Origin: CAYOEZ01 sp964402955
GTDB lineage: Bacteria > Chloroflexota > DTOL01 > DAOUCN01
Reading direction: 5' to 3'
NCBI GenBank assembly: GCA_964402955.1
Contig: CAYOEZ010000115.1
Location: 1 to 14,826, forward strand
Length of the DNA stretch: 14,826 nucleotides
A program made the position numbers and the translations under genes. Under the pieces are notes generated by a model. The model did not search any database and was not told the DNA's origin. It saw only the letters and a list, made by a program, of their open reading frames with translations. Below, piece by piece: positions 6,623 through 13,290 of this stretch (positions within the stretch are counted from its first letter, which is position 1; each line of letters begins with the position of its first letter).

Positions 6623-9514
6623 ATGGCTATCACTTGCACCATCAACAACCAACAGATCATCGCTCCCGAGGGATCCACTATTCTCGATGCGGCCAAGCTT
6701 GGCGGCATCCGCATCCCCACGCTTTGCCATCACCCTGACCTGAGCAACACGGGCGCCTGCCGCATGTGCGTTGTCTCCGTCGAGAAGGCACGCGGCCTGC
6801 AAACGGCGTGCACGACGCCGGTGTTCGAGGGCATGGTGGTCGATACCAATAGCAAAGATGCCCGCGACACCCGCCGCTTCGTGCTTAAGATGCTGCTGAG
6901 CGACCACCCCAACGAGTGCATGAAGTGCGAGGTCAACGGAGCGTGTGAGCTGCAAGACCTTGTCTACGAGTACGACGTGCCATGGCCAAGCGGGCACGGC
7001 CTGCGCCACGCCTATAAGATCGATCCCGACCCCAACCCATTTGTCTTCATTGACAAGAACAAGTGCATCCTCTGCACGCGCTGTGTGCGCGCCTGCGCTG
7101 AGATACAGAACCGCGACGTGTGGAATATTGCCCAGCGCGGCTTCAAGAGCGTGCTCGTCGCCGGCGCCGACCAGCCGTTGCTCGACGCTCACTGCGAAAG
7201 CTGCGGGCAGTGCGTGGCCTACTGTCCCGTTGGCGCGCTTTATGATAAAATGAGTGTGGGCGCAGGCCGCCTTAGCCAGATCAAGAAAGTGCGCACGACG
7301 TGCGCCTATTGCGGCGTCGGCTGCAACTTCGACCTCCATGTGCGCGACGATAAAGTGGTGCGCGTGACCAGCGCCGCCGACGCCCCTGTGAACGGCATGG
7401 CGCTGTGCGTCAAGGGCCGCTACGGCTACGACTATGTCCATCACCGCGACCGCCTCACCCGGCCCCTGGTGCGCAGCCAATGGCTCGATGCGCAGCAACT
7501 GGACGGCAAGCTCGCCACAGGCGAGTGGCAAACGGTGGACATGGCCAAACCCCATGTCGAGGAGGGGCCGCGCGCTGCGGATGAGAAGCGCAGGGCGCGC
7601 CGCCAACAGAATACTGGCGGCGGCAAGACGTCTCCCTGGGTGCGCGTCGACTGGGGTACGGCGCTCGGTGTTGTGGCGGACAAGTTCGCTGCAATCAAAA
7701 AAGAGAGCGGCGGGGATGCTCTAGCCGTCCTCACCTCGGCCAAGTGCACCAATGAAGAGAACTACCTGGTCAACAAACTGACGAGGCAAGTGCTGGGGAC
7801 AAACAGCATCGATCATTGCGCCCGTCTTTGACACAGCGCCACCGTCACCGGTCTGGTGACAAGTTTCGGCAGCGGGGCAATGACCAACTCGATCAACGAC
7901 ATCGCCAACGACAGTCGCTGCATCTTCATCATCGGCAGCAACACGACCGAGCAACATCCTGTCCTTGGCATCAAGATCCGCCGCGCCAAACGCATGCGCG
8001 GGGCAAAACTCATCGTCGCTGATCCGCGCCGCATCGACATTGCCACGTCTGCCGATCTGCATTTGCGCCACAGGCCAGGCACCGATATTGCCCTGATGAA
8101 TGGCATCATGCACGTAATCATTCGTGAGGGGTGGCACGACCAGGCGTTCATTGCTGAGCGCACCGAAGGCTTCGAGGAACTCAAGGCGCTCGTTGCCCGC
8201 TACACGCCAGAGGTCGCTAGCGAGATCACGGGCGTGCCGGCGGCACAGATCGAGCAGGCCGCGCGCATGATGGCCGAAAATCGGCCCGGCGCGCTCCTCT
8301 ACGCCATGGGCATCGCCCAACATACCGTCGGCGTAGCCAACGTCACGACCTGCGCCAACGTGCAGATGCTTCTGGGCAACATGGGCATGGCGGGTGGCGG
8401 CGTCAATCCACTGCGCGGACAGAACAACGTTCAGGGCGCCTGCGACATGGGCGGGCTGCCCAATACCTACCCCGGCTACCAGTACGTCAGCGATGCCGCA
8501 ACGCGCCAGAAGTTCGAGACAGCCTGGGGTGTGCCGCTGCCCGACAAACTCGGCCTGACAGTCACCGAGATGGTCAAGGGCGTCGGCTCCGGCACGGTGC
8601 GCGGGCTGTACATCATCGGCGAGAACCCCATGACCAGCGACCCAGACCTCAACCACGTGCGCGAGGCTCTGACCAAGTCCGAGTTCATCGTGCTGCAGGA
8701 GATCTTCTTTAGCGAAACGGCGCCGCATGCCGATGTTGTCTTCCCGGCCGCAAGTTTCGTTGAAAAGGAAGGCACGTTCACCAACACCGAGCGGCGCATC
8801 CAGCGTGTGCGCAAGGCGGTTGCCTCTCCCGGCGAGGCCAAACCCGACTCGTGGATCGTGGCCGAGTTGGCCAGGCGTATGATTGCGCTGGGCGCGGCGA
8901 CGCCTGCTGCTGCGCCGTGGGCAGGGTGGGACTATCCGACGTCGTCATCCATCATGGCCGAGATCAACGCCCTGACCCCCAGCTATGCCGGAGTGACGTA
9001 TGAACGGCTGAATGCCGGCGAGCGCCTGCAGTGGCCTGTGCGCGATATGGGGCATGGCGGAACTCCGATCCTGCATGTGGGTAAGTTCACGCGTGGGTTG
9101 GGGCGCTTTGTGCCAGCCGAGCATATGCCCCCGGCCGAAATGCCTGACGATCAGTACCCGCTGGTGCTCACAACCGGACGCGTTCTCTATCACTGGCACG
9201 GCGCTGAAATGACGCGCCGCGCGCGTGGTCTGAGCGCCGTGTATCCCGAAGCGCTGATCGAGATCAGCCCGTACGATGCGCAACGTGCAGAGATCGCTGA
9301 CGGCGAGTTCGTCAAGCTCAGCTCGCGCCGCGGCGAGATTGTCGCCAGGGCGCAGGTGACAACCCGTGTCGGGGCAGGATTGGTCTTCGCCGCCTTCCAT
9401 TTCCCCGATTCGGCGGCCAACTTTCTGACCAACCCGGCGCTGGATCCTCAGGCGAAGATCCCAGAGTTCAAAGTATGTGCAGTCAAACTTAGCAGGATTG
9501 GAGATGACGTGTAA
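6623..9514 (+). CDS. fdhA: Selenocysteine-containing formate dehydrogenase alpha subunit (NuoG/FdhA type), read through UGA at 7829-7831
   Basis: This is one gene of 963 residues, not two. It oxidises formate to CO2 (or the reverse) at a Mo/W bis-MGD centre. The N-terminus is NuoG-like: [2Fe-2S] ligands C35, C46, C49, C63; a His-Cys3 [4Fe-4S] site H95, C99, C102, C108; and two ferredoxin clusters (C148, C151, C154, C158; C191, C194, C197, C201). The catalytic domain starts with C227-x2-C230-x3-C234 and C262-V-K264. The frame meets TGA at residue 403 within D-H-C-A-R-L-U-H-S-A-T-V, exactly the Sec/Cys site of formate dehydrogenases, and continues in the same frame with normal FdhA sequence (G-S-G-A-M-T-N-S) to the C-terminal molybdopterin-dinucleotide domain. 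A SECIS-like hairpin follows the TGA. The start is supported by GGGAGA (6611-6616). A charged insert of about 45-50 residues lies around 288-338. Confidence 0.93.
7829..7870 (+). promoter_or_regulatory. UGA(Sec) codon and SECIS-like hairpin in fdhA
   Basis: TGA is at 7829-7831. GTCACC (7844-7849) pairs perfectly with GGTGAC (7855-7860) around the loop GGTCT (7850-7854). Counting the T of TGA as 1, the loop G and T are at 23 and 24, the positions recognised by SelB in E. coli fdhF, whose apical sequence is also GGTCT. T17 is present but pairs in this fold, whereas in E. coli it bulges. GCC (7838-7840) and GGC (7868-7870) may close a looser lower stem. The hairpin also encodes A-T-V-T-G-L-V-T in frame. 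Confidence 0.88.
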
Positions 9515-9531
9515 ACAGGAGCGCAGTAGCT

Positions 9532-10410
9532 ATGCAGGAACGTGAGTTCAGCATCGATGCCTGGCTGCCGCCGCAGATGGCGAGCAGAGCGGAGGCCATC
9601 GGTATCCGCAAAGCCAACACCGACTTTTTGACGATGCTGACGTTGGCTATCCTGGCCGGCGCTTTTATTTCGGCTGGAGCGCTTTTCTCCACCACCGCAT
9701 TGGCTGGCTCGTCGGCGCTTCCCTATAGCGTCGCACGCCTGTTGGCCGGGCTGGTCTTCTGTCTCGGCCTGATTCTGGTGATCGTCGCTGGCGCCGAATT
9801 GTTCACCGGCAACAACCTCATTGTTATGGCCTGGGCCAACGGCAAGGTCAGTACGCCCAAGTTGTTGCTCAACTGGGTCATTGTCTATCTGGGCAACTTC
9901 ATTGGCGCCATCCTCACCGTCGCCATCATGCTTGGCGCTCAGCAATACACGTTCTCGAAGGGCCTTGTCGGTCTGACCGCCCTCAACACAGCGCTCAGCA
10001 AAGCCACACTCGACCCGGCGCAGGCTTTTTTCCTCGCCATAATGTGCAATGCGCTGGTCTGCATGGCCGTTTGGCTCTGCTACAGTGCCCGCAGCACGAC
10101 CGATAAGATTCTCTCGGTCATCTTTCCCATTACTGCCTTCGTGGCCGCGGGATTCGAGCACTGCATCGCCAACATGTACTTCATCCCGATGGGTCTTATG
10201 ATCAAGCAATTCGCGCCCGATTCCTTTTGGGCGATGGACTCCCTGGCCAGGGCCACTCCCGTGGTGACGGTCAACACCTATGCCGGACTGACCTGGAGCA
10301 ATTTCCTCTTCAATAACCTGATTCCGGTCACGTTGGGGAATATCATTGGCGGCGCGGTTCTGGTGGGCCTGGTTTACTGGTTCGCATACCTGCGTACACA
10401 ACACAGTTAG
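9532..10410 (+). CDS. Formate/nitrite transporter (FNT) family channel
   Basis: This 292-residue integral membrane protein belongs to the FocA/FdhC family, pentameric channels for formate and similar small anions. The soluble N-terminus is followed by about six hydrophobic helices, including L-T-L-A-I-L-A-G-A-F-I-S-A-G-A, the G-A-E-L-F-T-G-N-N loop and the signature G-F-E-H-C-I-A-N-M-Y-F-I-P. That signature contains the conserved pore histidine (F-E-H-x-x-A-N-M). Length and motif order are normal. It starts 17 nt after the fdhA stop with AGGAG (9517-9521), so it is co-transcribed with fdhA. The context makes formate the likely substrate, brought in for oxidation or exported after CO2 reduction. 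Nitrite or hydrosulfide channels of the family are less likely here. I leave the symbol empty because focA and fdhC cannot be told apart from sequence alone. Confidence 0.93.
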   Translation: MQEREFSIDAWLPPQMASRAEAIGIRKANTDFLTMLTLAILAGAFISAGALFSTTALAGSSALPYSVARLLAGLVFCLGLILVIVAGAELFTGNNLIVMAWANGKVSTPKLLLNWVIVYLGNFIGAILTVAIMLGAQQYTFSKGLVGLTALNTALSKATLDPAQAFFLAIMCNALVCMAVWLCYSARSTTDKILSVIFPITAFVAAGFEHCIANMYFIPMGLMIKQFAPDSFWAMDSLARATPVVTVNTYAGLTWSNFLFNNLIPVTLGNIIGGAVLVGLVYWFAYLRTQHS

Positions 10411-10427
10411 GGCGGAGGAGGGGGCGA

Positions 10428-10655
10428 ATGAAGGCGTACGTTTTAGTCGATGTGCGCTCTGGCGAGGAACGGCACGTGACGCGCGCTCTCAAGGGACAGG
10501 AGGGCATCCTGAAGGCCAATTTCACCTTCGGTCCCTATGATGTGATCTGCGAGATCGAGGCGACAGACCTGTCAGAGCTGGGCAAGGTGGTGTCCAAGGT
10601 CATTCGGGCGACGCCAGGCGTACTCGACACCGTCACCTGCTTGCAGGTGGACTAG
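10428..10655 (+). CDS. Stand-alone Lrp/AsnC ligand-binding (RAM) domain protein
   Basis: This is a 75-residue protein corresponding to the C-terminal effector-binding domain of Lrp/AsnC regulators, without the helix-turn-helix. It has the ferredoxin-like beta-alpha-beta-beta-alpha-beta layout: M-K-A-Y-V-L-V-D-V opening strand, a helix (H-V-T-R-A-L-K-G-Q), the G-P-Y-D-V-I-C-E-I-E central strand with the family's G-x-Y-D motif, a second helix (L-G-K-V-V-S-K-V-I) and a final V-L-D-T-V-T-C-L strand. Such domains form dimers or octamers that bind amino acids or other small metabolites. It starts 17 nt after the transporter stop with a strong GGAGGAGGGGG ribosome-binding site, so it belongs to the operon. 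It cannot bind DNA by itself. It may sense a ligand for a partner regulator or for the enzyme complex. Confidence 0.88.
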   Translation: MKAYVLVDVRSGEERHVTRALKGQEGILKANFTFGPYDVICEIEATDLSELGKVVSKVIRATPGVLDTVTCLQVD

Positions 10656-10664
10656 CGGGCAGAC

Positions 10665-10730
10665 CACGTCACGCCCTACACCCTTAGGGTTTCGGAAACC
10701 CTAAGGGTGTAGGGCGTAGGGTGTGACGTG
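10665..10730. repeat. 66-nt bulged palindrome between convergent operons
   Basis: A perfect 21-bp inverted repeat (10672-10692 with 10696-10716) closes on a CGG loop. It is extended by outer 8-bp arms CACGTCAC (10665-10672) and GTGACGTG (10723-10730), with a 6-nt bulge on the 3' side. The outer and inner arms share C10672, so the two pairings compete at that base. CCCTTAGGG and CCCTAAGGG are small palindromes within the arms. It fills most of the gap between the Lrp-like stop (10655) and the hypE stop (10743). A bidirectional terminator is the simplest role, but no T-run follows on either strand, so a mobile palindromic repeat is also possible. Confidence 0.85.
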
Positions 10731-10742
10731 CAGCGCGCGTGC

Positions 10743-11813
10743 TTAGCAAATGCGCGGCAACTGCTCGCCGCTCAGCATGTCGACGATGCGCGTGCCGCCG
10801 ATGCGGCTGCGCATGACCACTTTGCGTGGGTGATCAGCAACGACCTCGCCGATGATCGCCGACTGCAGTCCCAGAGGATGTGCACGCATCGTCGCCAGAA
10901 CGGCGTCAGCAACCTCACGCGCCACAATCACCAGGCACTTCCCCTCATTGGCCACGTAGAGCGGATCCAGCCCCAGAATCTCACACGCCCCACGCACAGC
11001 ATCCCCCATCGGAATGCTGGTTTCCTCCAGGCGAATGCCTACCTGCCCCTGAGCCGCAATCTCGTTGAGCGTGCTGGACAGACCGCCACGGGTGGGGTCG
11101 CGCAGCACGTGCACACGCTCGCCGCCCACAGCCAGAATCTGCGCCACCAGGTCGTGCAGAGGCGCTGAGTCGCTCTCCAGGGCTGTCTCAAACTCCAGCC
11201 CCTCCCGCACCGACATGATGGCAATGCCGTGCGCGGCGATCTCACCATTGATCAGCACCACATCGCCAACGCGAATGCGCAGCGGTGAGATGTGCACGCC
11301 GGGCGGGATGATACCGATGCCAGTGGTATTAATGAAGACGCCGTCGCCCTTGCCCTTGTCGACAACTTTCGTATCGCCAGTGACGATCGGCACGCCCACG
11401 CGCAACGAAGCTTGCTGCATGGACTGCACAACCCGCCACAGGTCCTGCATGGGCAAGCCCTCTTCGAGAATCAGCGCCGACGAGAGCACGTATGGCCGCG
11501 CCCCGCACATGGCCAGGTCGTTGACCGTACCGTGCACAGCCAGCGAGCCGATGTCGCCGCCGGGGAAGAAGATGGGGCTAACCACAAATGAGTCAGTCGA
11601 GAATGCAAGGCGGCCGGCGTCAACGGGCAAGATAGCGCCATCGTGCAGCACCTCGAGGGTGGCGTTGTGAAACGCTGGCACAAACATACGCTCGATCAGC
11701 ATTTGCGTCAGGCGTCCGCCGCCGCCGTGCGCCAGCGTGACCGTCGGGTAATCGCTCAAAGGAATTGGGCATTGCAGGCCGCCGAGCAGCGCCATGCCCA
11801 CATCTTCAGCCAT
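10743..11813 (-). CDS. hypE: Hydrogenase maturation factor HypE (carbamoyl dehydratase)
   Basis: This 356-residue ATP-dependent enzyme takes the carbamoyl group from HypF onto its C-terminal cysteine and dehydrates it to a thiocyanate, the source of the cyanide ligands of the [NiFe]-hydrogenase iron. The C-terminus is P-R-I-C, the exact family ending with the acceptor Cys356. The PurM-like ATP-binding fold shows A-H-G-G-G-G-R-L (28-35), F-S-T-D-S-F-V-V-S-P, G-T-V-N-D-L-A-M-C-G-A-R-P, V-T-G-D-T-K-V-V and R-D-P-T-R-G-G-L. The start at 11813 is set by overlap: its ATG shares a base with the hypD stop (TAATG), a translational-coupling arrangement, with GGGAG just upstream. The frame stays open further upstream but runs inside hypD and has no family similarity. 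Confidence 0.96.
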   Translation of the reverse strand: MAEDVGMALLGGLQCPIPLSDYPTVTLAHGGGGRLTQMLIERMFVPAFHNATLEVLHDGAILPVDAGRLAFSTDSFVVSPIFFPGGDIGSLAVHGTVNDLAMCGARPYVLSSALILEEGLPMQDLWRVVQSMQQASLRVGVPIVTGDTKVVDKGKGDGVFINTTGIGIIPPGVHISPLRIRVGDVVLINGEIAAHGIAIMSVREGLEFETALESDSAPLHDLVAQILAVGGERVHVLRDPTRGGLSSTLNEIAAQGQVGIRLEETSIPMGDAVRGACEILGLDPLYVANEGKCLVIVAREVADAVLATMRAHPLGLQSAIIGEVVADHPRKVVMRSRIGGTRIVDMLSGEQLPRIC

Positions 11814-12898
11814 TATGCTCTCCCATACTGATAGTAGGCGGCGCAGGCCCCTTCCGGCGACACCATCGGCGCGCCCAGGGGATGCTCCGGCGTACATTTG
11901 CTGCCAAACGCCGAACACTCGTGCGGCTTCTTCAGCCCCTGCAGAATCTGCCCGGCAATGCACAGCGGCGATTCTTGCGCCGTGACGCCTTCGACGGCGA
12001 ATCGCTTCTCGGCGTCGAAGGCGGCAAACTCAGAGCGCAAGCGGTAGCCGCTCATCGGAATCGTACCGATGCCGCGCCATTTGCGATCGCACACCTCGAA
12101 GACCTGCTTCAGGACCTTCTGCGCTGGAGCGTTGCCGTCACGCGTCACCAGACGCTTGTACTGATTCTCGACGCCGCTGCGCCCTTCTTCCAGCGCCTTG
12201 AGCGTCAGGTAGATGCCTTCCAGGAGGTCGAGCGGCTCGAAGCCGGTCACCACGATGGGCACGTGGCGCCTGGCCGCAATCGGCTCGTATTCCCAGTAAC
12301 CCATGATAGTGCAGACATGCCCGGCGGCGAGGAAACCTTGCACGATGTTGTGCTCGGATCCGAGGATGGCTTCCACGGCAGGCGGCACCAGCACGTGCGA
12401 CGGCAGAACCGAGAAATTGGTCAGCCCCAGGCGTTGCGCCTGCAAGACGGCCATGGCGTTGCCGGGAGCAGTCGTCTCGAACCCAACCGCAAAGAACACG
12501 ACCTGGCGATCGGGGTGCGCCTGCGCCAGTTTGACAGCATCGAGCGGCGAATACACCATGCGCACATCGCCGCCCTGCGCCTTAACGCTCAGCAAGTCGG
12601 CCTGCGATCCAGGCACGCGCAGCATGTCACCGAATGAGGTGAAGATCACATCCGGTCTATGTGCGATCGCCACAGCCTTGTCGATCAACTCGAGGGGCGT
12701 GACGCACACCGGACACCCCGGGCCATGGATCATCCGCACGCTTTCGGGCAACATGCGGTCGATGCCGAACTTGATCAGCGTGTGCGTCTGGCCGCCGCAG
12801 ATCTCCATAATCGCCCAGGGGCGCGTGACCAGCTTGCGGATCGCCAGCACAAAACGCTGCGCGTCCGCTTCGTTCCTATATTCATCTATGAAACGCAT
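11813..12898 (-). CDS. hypD: Hydrogenase maturation factor HypD
   Basis: This 361-residue iron-sulfur protein is the scaffold, with HypC, on which Fe(CN)2CO is assembled for [NiFe]-hydrogenase. Characteristic cysteine motifs are intact: C34-G-G-Q-T-H39 and G-P-G-C62-P-V-C65, then G-F-E-T-T-A-P. The C-terminal [4Fe-4S]-binding region (about 311-352) reads P-L-C-I-A-G, P-H-E-C-S-A-F-G-S-K-C-T-P and P-E-G-A-C-A-A-Y-Y. I chose the start M-R-F-I-D-E-Y-R at 12898 because it matches family N-termini and has GGGAG 6 nt upstream. An in-frame ATG at 12934 would add 12 unrelated residues. The gap to the hypC stop is 66 nt and its stop overlaps the hypE start, so the genes form one operon with the order hypF-C-D-E. 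Confidence 0.96.
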   Translation of the reverse strand: MRFIDEYRNEADAQRFVLAIRKLVTRPWAIMEICGGQTHTLIKFGIDRMLPESVRMIHGPGCPVCVTPLELIDKAVAIAHRPDVIFTSFGDMLRVPGSQADLLSVKAQGGDVRMVYSPLDAVKLAQAHPDRQVVFFAVGFETTAPGNAMAVLQAQRLGLTNFSVLPSHVLVPPAVEAILGSEHNIVQGFLAAGHVCTIMGYWEYEPIAARRHVPIVVTGFEPLDLLEGIYLTLKALEEGRSGVENQYKRLVTRDGNAPAQKVLKQVFEVCDRKWRGIGTIPMSGYRLRSEFAAFDAEKRFAVEGVTAQESPLCIAGQILQGLKKPHECSAFGSKCTPEHPLGAPMVSPEGACAAYYQYGRA

Positions 12899-12964
12899 CG
12901 AAGACTCCCATTCTGGCTCTCGCCGATGACGCAATGATAGATCGCCCGTCCCTCGCCGCGCGCG

Positions 12965-13252
12965 CTACACGACCGGCGCGGTTTCGGGACCGGCCGGCAG
13001 TGGCTTAGCCCCCTCCTCCAGCTCACCGAGGTCCCCCATCTGCCGGAGCAGTTCAAACACCTCGTTGGCCTCTTCCTCATTCAGTTGATTGAGCGCGAAA
13101 CCGGCATGGACGATGACATAGTCGCCGACCTTGACCTCCGGCACGTAGGCAAAACAGACATTCTTAGCGATACCGCCGAAGCTCACCTTGCCCATCGGCA
13201 TTTCTGGCGTATTATCGATGCTCAACACTTTTCCTGGAACTGCAAGACACAT
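12965..13252 (-). CDS. hypC: Hydrogenase maturation chaperone HypC
   Basis: This 95-residue HypC/HupF family chaperone binds HypD and carries the iron centre to the hydrogenase large subunit. It begins M-C-L-A-V-P-G-K-V, with the essential Cys2 exposed after removal of the initiator Met. It continues with the OB-like barrel, including V-S-F-G-G-I-A-K-N-V, V-G-D-Y-V-I-V-H-A-G-F-A-L and a C-terminal helix rich in Glu. The last ~17 residues (proline/alanine-rich) extend a little past the usual family end. A GGGGAGG ribosome-binding site lies 5 nt before the ATG. It is separated by 38 nt from the hypF stop. Confidence 0.96.
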   Translation of the reverse strand: MCLAVPGKVLSIDNTPEMPMGKVSFGGIAKNVCFAYVPEVKVGDYVIVHAGFALNQLNEEEANEVFELLRQMGDLGELEEGAKPLPAGPETAPVV

Positions 13253-13290
13253 ATCGGCCTCCCCGGGCAGAATAACTTCTTAACTTCTTG

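Noticed and set aside
6440..7606. Long open frame on the minus strand (388 codons)
   Set aside because: It overlaps fdhA antisense, its translation is low-complexity Ala/His/Val-rich, and it is explained by codon bias in GC-rich DNA.
7721..8728. Long minus-strand open frame inside fdhA (335 codons)
   Set aside because: Antisense shadow. The forward strand encodes clear FdhA sequence.
7832..9514. A separate second gene for the C-terminal half of FdhA, starting at a GTG at 7856 or an ATG at 7880
   Set aside because: It is in the same frame as the upstream half, has no ribosome-binding site, and the interrupting TGA is at the catalytic Sec position with a SECIS-like hairpin.
6623..9514. Pseudogene or frameshift in fdhA
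   Set aside because: No frame change occurs, all cofactor ligands are intact on both sides, and the only interruption is TGA at the expected Sec site.
9448..10404. Minus-strand open frame opposite the transporter gene
   Set aside because: The forward strand encodes a textbook FNT channel; the reverse translation is polar, low-complexity and unrelated to any family.
10634..10649. Small hairpin CACCTGC-TT-GCAGGTG at the 3' end of the RAM gene
   Set aside because: It lies in the last codons of the gene, has a 2-nt loop and no T-run, and is likely a coincidence of codons.
10681..10710. Telomere-like CCCTAA/TTAGGG strings
   Set aside because: They occur once in each arm of a palindrome, not in tandem, and are explained by the hairpin.
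11765..12637. Plus-strand open frame opposite hypD/hypE
   Set aside because: HypD and HypE on the minus strand carry all diagnostic motifs. This frame is their shadow.
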